Counted from the first letter of the stretch, positions 32,650 to 42,104 are shown. The stretch: 64,000 nucleotides of DNA from Brachybacterium sp. UMB0905 (GCF_002871795.1 NZ_PNHL01000003.1:147392-211391); one strand, 5' to 3'. A program made the numbers and translations. The notes: generated by a model from the sequence alone, not told the origin.

Positions 32650-34397
32650 GAGGGATCTCCTCCGGGGGTGTCATCGGCCGCGGGCGCGGGCCGGGAGCCA
32701 TTCGTCCTATCCTGCTCCCTCGCGAGCGTTGCCGCCAGCGCGCGCACGTCATCGGCGAGAGCGGGGTCATCACTGCGGGCCAGACCCGCCACCTCGAGCA
32801 CCGCTCCCCCATCGCCCGGACGCACCCGCACCCACACGCGGCGGCGCGGGATGAACAGCGAGAGCATCAGCCCGCCGGTGGCGGCGAGCGCGAAGCCGAG
32901 GGTCCAGGCCTCGAAGGGGTTGTGGGCGAGGTCGAAGGCGGCGTAGCGGCGCAGACCATCGAAGCTGACGGTGGTGCCGTCGGGCAGCTCGTACTCCTGC
33001 CCGGGGTACAGCCGAATCAGCACGGGATTGCCGTCCTCGCCGACCACGGGCGTGAGGGTCTCGAGGTCCACTTCGTACACGTTCTGCGGGATCCCGGAGT
33101 CCAGGCCCAGGTCGCCCTGGTGGACGGTGAGGGCGAGCTGCGGATCCAGCGCGTCGGGGTACAGGGAGTGCGGGCCCTTCTCGTCGATCGTGCCGGTGGG
33201 CAGGAAGAAGCCGACGACGGCGGTCTGCTCGGGGCGTGCATCGGGCGCTTTGATGACCACCTGCGAGGTGTAGCCGGTATCCCCCATCGGCACGGTGATC
33301 ACGGGGCCCTCAGCGACGACGGTGCCCTCGGGGTCGGTGACGGTGATCTCGGGCGCGTAGCCGTTGCCCAGCAGGTACATCGACGCGCCGTCCAGGTGCA
33401 GGGGCTTGTTGACCTGGACGGTGCGGGAGATCGTCTCGCCGTCCTCCTCGGTCACGACGACGTCGGCCTCGAAGGAGCGCGGTTCGCCGACGGTCCCGGC
33501 CTCGCCGGGCTGGACGTAGGTGGCGCGGAAGTCGTCGAGGGTGACGCGGAAGGGCGGCAGGTCTGCGGGGTCGAACCAGGCGCCGGGGGTGAAGGAGTCG
33601 TACTGCGTGAGGGAGTTCGAGAAGCTATCGCCTTCGATGATGGTGACCTGGCCGCGATAGGTGGTCAGCTGCCCGCCGGCGATGCACACCAGCACCCCGA
33701 CCAGGGCGATGTGGAAGATGAGGTTCCCGCTCTCACGCAGCAGCCCGCGTTCGGCGCTCACGGAGCGGGCGCCGCCGCGCTCCTCGCGGATCTCGGTGCG
33801 GTAGCGGGTCCGACGCAGCCGCGTCTGCGCGGCCTCGATGACCTGCTCGGCCTGCTCAGCGGGCAGCACGGTGCGGGTGTAGCCGGTGAAGCGGCGCAGC
33901 CGCGAGGGGGTGCGCGGGGGCCTCGCGCGCAGCTGCTTCAGGTGCACGCCCACGCGCGGGACGATGCAGCCGATCAGGGAGATGAACAGCAGCAGGTAGA
34001 TCGCGGAGAACCACGGGGAGGAGAACACCTCGAAGAAGCCCAGCGCATCGAGGATCTCGCCCCAGCGGCCGTTCTCGGCCAGGAACTGGTCAGTCAGCGC
34101 CGGGTTCACGCCGCGCTGCGGGTACAGCGATCCGGGCACCGCCGCGATCGCCAGCAGCATCAGCAGGATCAGGGCGGTCTGCATGCTGGTCAGCTGCCGC
34201 CACAGGAACAGCAGGGTGCCGCGCAGTCCGAGCGCGGGGGCGTTCACGCCCGCGCCATCGACCTCCGGCTTGCTGCTCCACTCCTGCGTCGGCTCCGCTG
34301 TCTGCGGCCCCGTCGGCTCCGCGGGTCGCTGTCCCGTCGGCCCCTGCGTCTCGTGCTCCCCCGCCCCGCCGGGGGTCTGCTGCTTCTTGCCCGTCAT
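32646..34397 (-). CDS. resB: cytochrome c biogenesis protein ResB
   Basis: A 583-residue protein. It has a polar N-terminal extension (about 1-60) and three front helices (MQTALILLMLLAIAAVPGSLYPQRG; SPWFSAIYLLLFISLIGCIVPR; LIFHIALVGVLVCIAGG), then a large extracytoplasmic domain and a final helix (AWTLGFALAATGGLMLSLF). It partners CcsB in the system II heme lyase. ATG 34397 overlaps the ccdA stop (TGATG); a GTG directly before it is an alternative. Confidence 0.92.
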   Translation of the reverse strand: MTGKKQQTPGGAGEHETQGPTGQRPAEPTGPQTAEPTQEWSSKPEVDGAGVNAPALGLRGTLLFLWRQLTSMQTALILLMLLAIAAVPGSLYPQRGVNPALTDQFLAENGRWGEILDALGFFEVFSSPWFSAIYLLLFISLIGCIVPRVGVHLKQLRARPPRTPSRLRRFTGYTRTVLPAEQAEQVIEAAQTRLRRTRYRTEIREERGGARSVSAERGLLRESGNLIFHIALVGVLVCIAGGQLTTYRGQVTIIEGDSFSNSLTQYDSFTPGAWFDPADLPPFRVTLDDFRATYVQPGEAGTVGEPRSFEADVVVTEEDGETISRTVQVNKPLHLDGASMYLLGNGYAPEITVTDPEGTVVAEGPVITVPMGDTGYTSQVVIKAPDARPEQTAVVGFFLPTGTIDEKGPHSLYPDALDPQLALTVHQGDLGLDSGIPQNVYEVDLETLTPVVGEDGNPVLIRLYPGQEYELPDGTTVSFDGLRRYAAFDLAHNPFEAWTLGFALAATGGLMLSLFIPRRRVWVRVRPGDGGAVLEVAGLARSDDPALADDVRALAATLAREQDRTNGSRPAPAADDTPGGDPS

Positions 34398-35227
34398 CAC
34401 ACCACCGGTTCAAAAGTCGCGATCATGCCCTGCAGGGCGGCCATCCACTGCGCCCACACCCCGGTCATGAGCAGCACACCGATGGCGATCAGCAGCGCGC
34501 CGGAGAGCAGGCCGATGGTCCGACGGTGCCGGGCAAGCTTGCGGCTGAGCCCGAGCGCCCGGTCGAACAGCAGGGCGAACAGCACGAAGGGGATTCCGAG
34601 CCCAAGGGAGTAGGCGAGAGCGAGGATGCCGCCGCGCAGCGCCGCGCCGCTGCCGCCGCCATCCAGGGACAGCGCCACGATCGCGGCGTAGGTGGGGCCG
34701 ATGCAGGGCGTCCAGCTGAGGCCGAAGATGAGGCCCATCAGCGGGGCGCCCCACAGGCCTGCATCGGGCTTGGTGGAGGTCACGGGCCGGTTCGCGCCGA
34801 GCCCCGGGAATACGCCGAGGAACACCAGGCCCATGAGGATCACGATCGCGCCGGCGATGCGGTTGATCCACACCTGATGTTCCTGCAGCAGGTAGCCGAT
34901 GGTGCCCGCGAACCCGCCGAGCAGCATGAACACCACGGTGAATCCGGCGACGAACAGGGCGGACCCGGCGACCATGCGCCCGGAGTGCGGGCGGGCGTTG
35001 GCGGCGGACCGACGGGCACCGGCGCCGACGGTCCCGCTTGCGGCGGTGGCGCTCTGCCCGGCGAGCCCGGAGACATAGCCGAGGTAGCCGGGCACGACGG
35101 GCAGCACGCACGGGGAGAGGAAGGCGACCAGGCCCGCGGCAGCGGCCACCGCGATCGCCAGCAGCAGGGAGCCGGACAGCGCCGTGGCCTGGAACGCGGC
35201 GCCGATCCCCTCGTCGGCCAGGATCAT
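34397..35227 (-). CDS. ccdA: thiol-disulfide transporter CcdA
   Basis: A 276-residue membrane protein of the DsbD/CcdA family carrying reducing power across the membrane to apocytochrome c. The two redox cysteines lie in FLSPCVLPVVPGYL (first helix) and SWTPCIGPTYAA. About seven segments. An Ala/Gly/Arg insert follows the first loop (residues 58-82). The start overlaps the tlpA stop (ATGA). Confidence 0.93.
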   Translation of the reverse strand: MILADEGIGAAFQATALSGSLLLAIAVAAAAGLVAFLSPCVLPVVPGYLGYVSGLAGQSATAASGTVGAGARRSAANARPHSGRMVAGSALFVAGFTVVFMLLGGFAGTIGYLLQEHQVWINRIAGAIVILMGLVFLGVFPGLGANRPVTSTKPDAGLWGAPLMGLIFGLSWTPCIGPTYAAIVALSLDGGGSGAALRGGILALAYSLGLGIPFVLFALLFDRALGLSRKLARHRRTIGLLSGALLIAIGVLLMTGVWAQWMAALQGMIATFEPVV

Positions 35228-35871
35228 TCGGCGATCACCGTGTCGATCATGGTGCGCAGCACGGAGGGGTCGATGGCGCCGGAGATGCGGGCGGCCACGC
35301 GGCCGTCGCGGTCGATCACCAGGGTGGAGGGCACGGCGTTGGGGGCGACCTGGCCCCGCAGGGCGTACATGATCTCGGCGCCTTCGTCGGGGATCGACGG
35401 GTAGGTGATGCCGTAGGTCTTCTCGAAGGCCTGCGCGGGACCGGCGTCATCGCGCACGTTCACGCCGATCATCACGACGTTCTGCGCGCTGTAGTCCTCG
35501 TGGATGGCCTGCAGGTCCGGGGCTTCCTTGCGGCAGGGCGGGCAGGAGGCGTACCAGACGTTCAGCACGAGCACCTCGCCGCGCACATCGGCGGCGGAGA
35601 ACTCCTCGCCGTCGTAGGTGGTGCCGGTGATGTCGACCGCGTCCCCGCGGTCGGCGGGCGGGATCTCGGTGGCCACGCCGTCGCCGGAGACGTAGCCCGA
35701 TTCGTAGCGCTCGGAAGTGTCGGAGCCGCACGCGGCCAGCACCGCGCCAAGCGGCAGGGCCAGGCCGACGGCGAGAATGCTGCGCCGCGCAGCGGGCCGG
35801 GCCGGGCGCGCAGCGGGCCGGGCTGGATGGGCGAGGTGAGCAGCGGGCCGACGGGTGGGCTGGGGACTCAC
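35224..35871 (-). CDS. TlpA/ResA-type thioredoxin lipoprotein
   Basis: A 215-residue protein. The N-terminus holds A-R-P-A repeats, then a signal peptide with RRS and lipobox LAAC (Cys near 48), so it is membrane-anchored outside. The thioredoxin fold carries WYASCPPCRKEAPDL (CPPC active site) and VPSTLVIDRDG (cis-Pro loop). It reduces apocytochrome cysteines using electrons from CcdA. GTG 35871 overlaps the stop of the phosphatase gene (GTGA). Confidence 0.9.
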   Translation of the reverse strand: MSPQPTRRPAAHLAHPARPAARPARPAARRSILAVGLALPLGAVLAACGSDTSERYESGYVSGDGVATEIPPADRGDAVDITGTTYDGEEFSAADVRGEVLVLNVWYASCPPCRKEAPDLQAIHEDYSAQNVVMIGVNVRDDAGPAQAFEKTYGITYPSIPDEGAEIMYALRGQVAPNAVPSTLVIDRDGRVAARISGAIDPSVLRTMIDTVIAE

Positions 35872-36515
35872 GTGAGCTTCCCCCCGGTGGCGTCCACGGC
35901 CCCCGCGTACAGGGCGGCGGCGGGCTCGGCGTAGTCCACGCCGGACTGGTGGGGGCCGATGAATCGCAGGCTGGTCACCGAGCACAGGCCGCACTGGCGC
36001 CGACGGGGGTCGTGCACGAGCGGCTTACCCTCGGCGCTGCGTCGGGTCAGCCAGATCGGCAGCTGGTGCAGCACGAGCACCGCCTCGCGGCCCTCGGCCT
36101 CAGCGCGGGCCTGCTGCACGGCGGCGATCACGCGGGTGACCTGCTCGCGGTAGGGCTCACCCCAGGAGGGGCGGAAGGGGTTCAGGAAGTACCGCCAGTT
36201 GCGGGGGTCGCTGAAGCGGGCCTCGCCGTGACCCATCCGGTGGCCCTCGAAATGGTTGCCGGATTCGATGAGGCGCTGATCGGCGCTGACCTCGAGGCCG
36301 TGGGCGGCGGCGATCGGCGCGGCGGTCTGCTGGGCGCGCAGCAGCGGGGAGGCGCGCACGAGGGCGATGTCGTGGCCCTCCAGGTGCTGGGCGGCCAGCT
36401 GCGCCATCTGCTCGCCGCGCTCGCTGAGGCGGTACCCGGGCAGGCGGCCGTAGAGGATCTTCTCGGGGTTGTGGACCTCGCCGTGGCGTACGAGGTGAAC
36501 CGTCGTCGCGGTCAT
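35868..36515 (-). CDS. histidine phosphatase family protein
   Basis: A 215-residue phosphoglycerate-mutase-like phosphatase. The catalytic RHG motif is VHLVRHGEVHNP (residues 7-18); VRASPLLRAQQTAAPIA and the second catalytic His in VLVLHQLPIW complete the site. Usual gene position at the head of actinobacterial ccm/ccs operons, but its substrate there is unknown. It overlaps tlpA by 4 nt. Confidence 0.88.
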   Translation of the reverse strand: MTATTVHLVRHGEVHNPEKILYGRLPGYRLSERGEQMAQLAAQHLEGHDIALVRASPLLRAQQTAAPIAAAHGLEVSADQRLIESGNHFEGHRMGHGEARFSDPRNWRYFLNPFRPSWGEPYREQVTRVIAAVQQARAEAEGREAVLVLHQLPIWLTRRSAEGKPLVHDPRRRQCGLCSVTSLRFIGPHQSGVDYAEPAAALYAGAVDATGGKLT

Positions 36516-36595
36516 CGGCGCGTTCCTCCTGATCCCGTGCTGCTGCGGCCCGGCCGGGCGCCGAGCTGCCTCACGGTACCAATCGAACCTCCATA

Positions 36596-37168
36596 TCAGC
36601 GGTGGAGGTCAGCGGCGGTGGGCGATCCCACGCCCACGGGCGCATCGGGGTCGATCGCACGGCCCAGGATGCGGCCCAGCTCGAGGAAATCGTCGTGGCC
36701 GATGACATCCAGCAGGAGCTCACGCACCGAGCGCACGTGCACGGGGGCGGCCCGCTCGAGCAGCTCCCGGCCGGCGGCGGTGAGCTGGGCCTGGCGGCCG
36801 CGGCCGTCATCGGCGCAGCGAATCCGTTCCACCAGGCCCCGTCGCTCCATGCGGGAGATGGTGTGGGTCAGGCGCGAGCGGGAGTGGACGACCTGGTCGG
36901 CGAGCTCGGACATGCGCAGGAAGCCGCGTTCGGCCTCGGACAGGCGCACGAGGATCTCGTACTCCCCGAGGGCGAGGTCGATCTGCGGATCGGCCTGCAG
37001 CGCCTCGGAGAAGCGATCGGACAGTCGCGTGGTGGCGTACAGGAAGATGCGCCAGGCCTCCTGCTCACTGGGGCTCAGCCACAGGTCCTCCGGCGTGGAG
37101 GGGCGGTCCGGGGCGGGCTGCTGGGGCGGGGTCTGTTCACCGCTCGGCGTTGACTTCATGACGCACAT
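36596..37168 (-). CDS. MarR-family transcriptional regulator
   Basis: A 190-residue winged-helix protein. Core features: LALGEYEILVRLSEAERGFLRMSELADQVVHSRSRLTHTISRMERRGLVERIRCADDGRGRQAQLTAAG. An N-terminal extension of about 35 residues is rich in Pro and Gln. ATG 37168 follows AGGAAAG. It is divergent from a YceI gene, a common pairing; it probably represses YceI and itself from the shared 137-nt spacer. Confidence 0.9.
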   Translation of the reverse strand: MCVMKSTPSGEQTPPQQPAPDRPSTPEDLWLSPSEQEAWRIFLYATTRLSDRFSEALQADPQIDLALGEYEILVRLSEAERGFLRMSELADQVVHSRSRLTHTISRMERRGLVERIRCADDGRGRQAQLTAAGRELLERAAPVHVRSVRELLLDVIGHDDFLELGRILGRAIDPDAPVGVGSPTAADLHR

Positions 37169-37199
37169 CACGCTTTCCTGAGTCTGGCTCGTTCTGCAG

Positions 37200-37228
37200 T
37201 TGCCATCCTGCCCGAGATTAGTTTATCT
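37200..37228 (+). promoter_or_regulatory. promoter of the YceI gene
   Basis: TTGCCA (37200-37205), 17-nt spacer, TTATCT (37223-37228). This is the most consensus-like sigma-70 promoter in the host part of the window. It overlaps the AT-rich stretch ATTAGTTTATCTTTCAAGCAAG, a likely MarR operator, in the divergent spacer. Confidence 0.6.
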
Positions 37229-37305
37229 TTCAAGCAAGACGGTGGTGACCCCGGGCCACGAGCCCGGAGCGCCCCGAGAACAATCCATCGATCACGGAGA
37301 ATCTT

Positions 37306-37836
37306 ATGAGCGACCTGACCCCCGGCACCTGGACCCTGGACCCGACCCACACCTCCGCTGCCTTCACCGTTCGCCACGCGGGCATCTCGAAGGTCCGCGG
37401 CCAGTTCACCGAGCCCTCCGGCACGCTCACCGTCGGCGAGGGCGGCAAGGACCTCGCGGTGAACGTCACCCTCCAGACCGCCTCGATCGACACCGGCAAC
37501 GCCGACCGCGACAACCACCTGCGCAGCGCCGACTTCTTCGACGCCGAGCAGTTCCCCACCGTCACCTTCGTCTCCACGAAGATGGAGGATGGCTCGATGA
37601 CCGGTGACCTCACCATGCACGGCGTCACCAAGTCCGTGACTGTCGACTACGAGTACGAGGGCGCGGCCACCGACCCCTTCGGCGTCTACCGCGCGGGCTT
37701 CACCGGCTCCACCAAGATCTCGCGCAAGGAGTTCGGGCTGACCTGGAACGCCGCTCTCGAGGCCGGGGGCGTGCTGGTCTCCGATGAGGTGCGCATCCAG
37801 ATCGAGGTGGAGTTCACCGCTCCCACCGCGGCCTGA
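37306..37836 (+). CDS. YceI-family protein (isoprenoid-binding lipocalin fold)
   Basis: A 176-residue protein starting MSDLTPGTWTLDPTHTSAAFTVRH, with the characteristic DFFDAEQFPTVTF and GVTKSVTVDYEYEG segments. It forms the polyisoprenoid-binding beta barrel. There is no signal peptide, so this form is cytosolic. It follows GGAG and lies after a promoter probably regulated by the divergent MarR protein. Confidence 0.92.
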   Translation: MSDLTPGTWTLDPTHTSAAFTVRHAGISKVRGQFTEPSGTLTVGEGGKDLAVNVTLQTASIDTGNADRDNHLRSADFFDAEQFPTVTFVSTKMEDGSMTGDLTMHGVTKSVTVDYEYEGAATDPFGVYRAGFTGSTKISRKEFGLTWNAALEAGGVLVSDEVRIQIEVEFTAPTAA

Positions 37837-37879
37837 TGAGCACCACCTGATCTGCTCTGTCGCCCCAACGGGGCGCCGA

Positions 37880-37908
37880 CGGGCCGTCCGCATGCTGCGG
37901 GCGGCCCG
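37880..37908. terminator. hairpin after the YceI gene
   Basis: A 12-bp stem (one G-T pair) with loop ATGCT, 43 nt past the YceI stop and just before the next leaderless promoter (TAGAGT at 37922). A smaller hairpin, CGCCCC / GGGGCG, precedes it. Confidence 0.6.
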
Positions 37909-37934
37909 CTCGCATGCCCGCTAGAGTCCCGGCC

Positions 37935-38240
37935 ATGAGCACCGAGCGCCTCCCCCGCCCCACCGACCCCGACGCCCGGGTCCTCTACCTCACGCGCGAG
38001 GGCTGCCACCTGTGCGAGGAGGCGCTGCCTGTGGTGCGTGCGGAGGCCGATCGCGCCGGGACCACCGTGGAGGTGCGTGATATCGACGCGGACGAGCAGC
38101 TGCGCGAGCGCTTCGACTATGACGTGCCGGTGATCATCATCGACGGGCAGATCCACGCGAAGTACCGCGTCGAGGCGGAGGCGCTGCGGGCGGCGCTGCG
38201 GCATCGGCCCTGGTGGAAGCGGCTGCTCGGGCGCGGTTGA
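37935..38240 (+). CDS. glutaredoxin-like protein (DUF836)
   Basis: A 101-residue thioredoxin-fold protein with the redox motif EGCHLCEEA (Cys 28 and 31) and VPVIIIDGQIHAKYRV, typical of the DUF836/Glutaredoxin2_C family. Partner unknown. ATG 37935 is 7 nt after TAGAGT (leaderless). Confidence 0.85.
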   Translation: MSTERLPRPTDPDARVLYLTREGCHLCEEALPVVRAEADRAGTTVEVRDIDADEQLRERFDYDVPVIIIDGQIHAKYRVEAEALRAALRHRPWWKRLLGRG

Positions 38241-38272
38241 CACACTCCCACCTCCCCACGACGCCCAGCGAC

Positions 38273-38312
38273 GACGAAGGGCTCCTGCCGGATCCGGCAG
38301 GAGCCCTTCGTC
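38273..38312. terminator. 40-bp perfect palindromic bidirectional terminator
   Basis: The sequence equals its own reverse complement over all 40 bases (GACGAAGGGCTCCTGCCG, GATC, and the complement). It lies between the convergent glutaredoxin-like and bS22-like genes and can serve both. Confidence 0.8.
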
Positions 38313-38342
38313 ATGCGCGGCGCGCACAGGGCACGCCACTGC

Positions 38343-38441
38343 TCACTTCTTGTTGCGGCGCTGGTGGCGGGTCTTGCGCAGCAGCTTGCGGTGCTTCTTC
38401 TTCGACATGCGCTTGCGGCGCTTCTTGACGACAGAGCCCAT
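38343..38441 (-). CDS. bS22-like small basic ribosomal peptide (AURKAIP1/COX24 domain)
   Basis: A 32-residue peptide beginning [20 protein letters not shown] and ending with further Lys/Arg, matching the actinobacterial small-subunit protein bS22. It is too short for most gene finders. GGCACCT stands before the ATG. Such peptides sit in the ribosomal small subunit near the decoding region. Confidence 0.85.
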   Translation of the reverse strand: MGSVVKKRRKRMSKKKHRKLLRKTRHQRRNKK

Positions 38442-38576
38442 AGGTGCCTCAGTTCTGCAGGCGGCCGCCTGCGATGGTCAGCGGATCTGGAGTGCGCGGC
38501 CCCGCGGACGGCGCACGATGCGCGTGCGGGTCCGGCGCCACGGTCGACCCACGATTCTACACGCCCGCCCCGCACC

Positions 38577-40271
38577 TCACCCGCGGGCGAGTGCGAGATC
38601 TCTCGCAGCGTCGGCGGCGCGGGCGAGCTGCGCATCCACCGGATCCACCACGAGATCCTCCGCGACCGCCCGCACCCGGGCGGTGAGCACGCGGCGGGCG
38701 CGGCGCCGGTGCGCCGCCCCGATGAGCGCGGCGATCGCCGCTCCGGCGGTGCCGAGCAGGATCCCGACGGCGATCCCCAGCACGATGAGCACCGTGGGCA
38801 GCGGCAGGGGGATCCACAGCTCTTCGACCATCGGCATCGGCGGTGGGGGCACCCCGAGGGAGATCAGCAGCGTGTTCAGCGCGAGCCAGCCGAGCCCCAC
38901 CACCCAGGTGAGCAGCGCAAGCCACTGCAGGATGTCCAGAAGCGGCCACCACCAGGAGCGGTCCATGGCGCGCAGGTCCGCTTCGGCGACCGCCTGGTCC
39001 AGGGCGTCGGGCAGCTCGTCTTCGTAGGTGCGGGCGGCGCGGCGCACGGCGGAGCGCCAGGCGTCCCCGCCGCCGGCGGAGGATTCATCGGCGAAGCGGC
39101 GCAGCCCTCCAGAGGCGCGGGCGGCCGCAGCGGCATCGGGGGCGGGCAGGGAGGTGCGTTCGAGGCCTTCGCCGTCGCGTTCCTGTCCGATGCCGAGGCG
39201 GCGCAGCGGGTCGGCGCGCAGTCCGCGCAGCCAACGCACGGGCGGCCAGCCCACGCGCCGCGCGGCGCGCATGCGGTAGGAGGCGCCGACGGCCTGCGCG
39301 ACCGGCTCCACGCGGGCCGCGGTCGCGAGGTCGTCGACGAGGGCATCGACGTCGGCGGGGGCGGCGCGTTCGGGCAGCCCGGCGGGGTCGGCGGCCTGCT
39401 GCAGCTGCTCGGCGGCCGAGCGCACATCGGCGCGCTGGCGGGCGGCGCTCGCCTCCTGGCTGCGGGCGATGCCGATCAGCAGCTCGCGCAGCTCCTCGAG
39501 CCCCTCCCCTGTGGTTGCGGAGACCGCGAGGACCGGGGCCTGGTCGAGTCCGTCGGCCCGGGCGATCGAGCGCAGGGACTCGAGCACGGCCTCGCGTTCG
39601 TCCTCGCGCACGAGGTCGATCTGGTTCAGCACCAGCACGGTGACGGCGTCGTGCCCGGCGAAGGGGCGCACGAACTGGTGGTGCAGCACCGCGTCGGCGT
39701 ACTTCTGCGGATCGGTCACCCACACGAGCACGTCCACCAGGCCCGTCATGCGTTCGGCGATGTGCCGGTTGGCGCTCTCCACGGAGTCGAGGTCCGGCAG
39801 GTCCAGCAGGATCAGTCCGGGTGGTGCGGTCTCGGCCTCGCGGAGCCGGAGGCGGCGGCGCGGCGCGCCCGCGCGGGCGAGCGGGCTCTCGGCGTCGAGG
39901 TGGTGACGCTGTTCGACCTCGAGCCAGTCCAGCAGGGGGTCGCTGTCGTGTTCGCCGAGCACCGCGGCGACGGGCACGGAGGTGGTGGGGCGGCGCACGG
40001 CGGCGCGGGTGATCTCGCGGCCGATGAGGGCGTTGGTGAGGGAGGACTTGCCGGATCCGGTGGCACCGAACAGGCCGATGACGGTGTGCTCGGCCGAGAG
40101 CGCCTGGCGGTGGTCGATGCGCTGGAGGACCTCGCGGGAGCTGTCCACGGCGCCGCTCGGGGCGACACCCTCCAGGGCGTCGGTCACGGATTCGAGGGCG
40201 TCGATGCGCTCGAGCAGGCTCACGCCGCCACGGCGGGAGCGGCGCTCGGTGCTGCTGGGGCGGGTGTTCAT
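38577..40271 (-). CDS. membrane-associated GTPase (second of pair)
   Basis: A 564-residue protein. G1 is LFGATGSGKSSLTNALIG (residues 69-86), G3 is LLDLPDLDSVES, G4 is LVLNQIDLVRE, and G5 is VSATTGEG. The C-terminal third has two hydrophobic pairs (LLDILQWLALLTWVVGLGWLAL; PTVLIVLGIAVGILLGTAGAAIAALIG), so it sits on or in the membrane. It resembles YfjP/dynamin-like GTPases of actinobacteria, with no assigned function. It overlaps the partner GTPase stop by 4 nt. Confidence 0.85.
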   Translation of the reverse strand: MNTRPSSTERRSRRGGVSLLERIDALESVTDALEGVAPSGAVDSSREVLQRIDHRQALSAEHTVIGLFGATGSGKSSLTNALIGREITRAAVRRPTTSVPVAAVLGEHDSDPLLDWLEVEQRHHLDAESPLARAGAPRRRLRLREAETAPPGLILLDLPDLDSVESANRHIAERMTGLVDVLVWVTDPQKYADAVLHHQFVRPFAGHDAVTVLVLNQIDLVREDEREAVLESLRSIARADGLDQAPVLAVSATTGEGLEELRELLIGIARSQEASAARQRADVRSAAEQLQQAADPAGLPERAAPADVDALVDDLATAARVEPVAQAVGASYRMRAARRVGWPPVRWLRGLRADPLRRLGIGQERDGEGLERTSLPAPDAAAAARASGGLRRFADESSAGGGDAWRSAVRRAARTYEDELPDALDQAVAEADLRAMDRSWWWPLLDILQWLALLTWVVGLGWLALNTLLISLGVPPPPMPMVEELWIPLPLPTVLIVLGIAVGILLGTAGAAIAALIGAAHRRRARRVLTARVRAVAEDLVVDPVDAQLARAADAARDLALARG

Positions 40272-42043
40272 GCGTCCTCCCGGATCCGGGCGGCGAGGGA
40301 GGCGAGCGCTGCGGCATCCTCGGCGAGCGCGTCACCCGCGCCGGGCTCACCCAGCTCCTCGAGACGGTCCAGGAATGGGCCGGAGCGTTCGGCGACCAGG
40401 GCATCCAGCCGCGCGGTGAGGCGTTCCCGGGCGATTCTCGCCATCTTTCGCACAGCGTCGTCGCCGAAGATCGTCTCCAGCAGCTTCTGGCCGACGACGG
40501 CGGTCGCGGCCCCCGCACCGACCTCCAGGCCGGTGGGGATGAAGGCGGTGGAGGTGAATACGACGACCATGAGCGCGACGCCGACGGCATTGACCCCGAG
40601 GGACATGAGGCGGGCCTTGGTGCGGCGGTCGGAGCCTTCCGCGCGGACGAGCTCGAGCACATCGCCCTGCCAGGCGCGGATCGAGGCGGCGACCTGTTCG
40701 GCGTAGCCGTCGGGGATGCGGCCGAGGTCCTGCCCTTCGGCGAGGAACCGTCCGGCGGGGGTGGAGCGCCAGGCGGCTTCGGCGCGTTCAGCGCCGCGCG
40801 CGGACTCATCGATCACCACGTGCACCAGTCCCGTGCCGAGGGCCTGCTCGGCGGCGACCGCGGGGGCGGGCTTACCGCCAAGGGCCTGGGTGAGGCGGTC
40901 GCGGACCCTGCCCACCAGGCCCTCCAGTCCGCGAATGAACTCGCCGGTGCCCACGACGTCCTGCCAGCGGGCCAGCACCTCGCCGCGCAGCAGGGAGCCG
41001 TCACCGAGGGCGTCGTCGATGCGCTCGCGCGCCCCGGAGAACGCCGCGATGGCCTGCTCCTTGAGCTGGGTGCGCTCCTGGTCCTGGGCGGCGGCATGCG
41101 CGGCGATTTCCCCGGCGGAGGCGGCCAGGGAGTCGACGGCCCCGGCAAGGGTACGGCGGGCGATGCGGCCGCGGGCCCCGGAGTCGGCGGCGAGGTGGGC
41201 GAAGTGGTCCTTCAGCTCGGTGACGAAGCGGGCGGGGAGCATTCCATCGGCCTCGAGCTCGGTCTCGGGGACGAGGAACAGGTGCTCGACGTCGATGCCC
41301 TGCTTCTCGAGCATGCCGCGCAGGTCCGCGGCGAGCTCATCGGCCACACCCGGGCGGTCGGGGATGCGGTTCATGACCACGTCGACGGTGACGTCGGTGG
41401 CGGCGGCGCTGCGCAGCACCTCCCACGGGACGGCGTCCGCGTAGCGGTTGGCGGTAGTGACGAACAGCCACAGGTCCGCGGCGCGCAGCAGCTGGCGGGC
41501 GAGCTCGCGGTTGCCGGTGGCGACGGAGTCGATGTCCGGGGCATCCAGCAGGGCAAGGCCCTGGGGGATCGCGTCCTCGGCGTGGAGTTCGAGGGAGGTG
41601 GCGGGGTCGTGGTCGCCGGTGGTGTCGCCCGGGCGGGGCGCTTCCGCGTCCCCCGCCGCCCCGGCATGCACGCGGGCGAGGCCCGGCAGGATGCGGGTAC
41701 CGGTGAACCAGGGCTCATCGGCGCTGTGGTGCAGCAGGACGGGCCGACGGGTGGTGGGGCGGATGGCACCGGAACGGCTCACGGAGCGGCCGACGAGGGC
41801 GTTGACGAGCGTGGACTTGCCGGCACCGGTGGAGCCGCCGATGACCACGAGCAGCGGGGCGTCCAGGGATTCGAGGCGCGGGATGACGTGGTCGGCGAGC
41901 TGGGCCTGGGCGGCGCGGGCCTCGTCGCGGGCCTGCTCGGTGCCTTCGAGCGGCAGGGGCAGCTCGAGGGTGCGCAGGTGCTCTGCGAAGGTGTCGAGCA
42001 CGGCAGGGGTCGCGGTGTCGGCGGCGTCGGTCTGCTCGGTCAT
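40268..42043 (-). CDS. dynamin-like GTPase (first of pair)
   Basis: A 591-residue protein. G1 is VIGGSTGAGKSTLVNALVG (about 67-85), G2 is RPTTRRPVLLHH, and G3 is LLDAPDIDSVATGN. A helical middle region follows, then a hydrophobic hairpin (LMSLGVNAVGVALMVVVFTSTAFIPTGLEVGAGAATAVVGQ) that could insert in the membrane, then a helical tail. The ATGA overlap with the second GTPase implies they act together, perhaps as a heteromeric membrane-remodelling pair; that role is inferred from the family. Confidence 0.85.
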   Translation of the reverse strand: MTEQTDAADTATPAVLDTFAEHLRTLELPLPLEGTEQARDEARAAQAQLADHVIPRLESLDAPLLVVIGGSTGAGKSTLVNALVGRSVSRSGAIRPTTRRPVLLHHSADEPWFTGTRILPGLARVHAGAAGDAEAPRPGDTTGDHDPATSLELHAEDAIPQGLALLDAPDIDSVATGNRELARQLLRAADLWLFVTTANRYADAVPWEVLRSAAATDVTVDVVMNRIPDRPGVADELAADLRGMLEKQGIDVEHLFLVPETELEADGMLPARFVTELKDHFAHLAADSGARGRIARRTLAGAVDSLAASAGEIAAHAAAQDQERTQLKEQAIAAFSGARERIDDALGDGSLLRGEVLARWQDVVGTGEFIRGLEGLVGRVRDRLTQALGGKPAPAVAAEQALGTGLVHVVIDESARGAERAEAAWRSTPAGRFLAEGQDLGRIPDGYAEQVAASIRAWQGDVLELVRAEGSDRRTKARLMSLGVNAVGVALMVVVFTSTAFIPTGLEVGAGAATAVVGQKLLETIFGDDAVRKMARIARERLTARLDALVAERSGPFLDRLEELGEPGAGDALAEDAAALASLAARIREDA

Positions 42044-42104
42044 GGGGTCCCCCGTTCCGTGAGGCCGCGCCCCAGGGCGGGGCGCAGGCCCATTGTGGCA
42101 GGGC

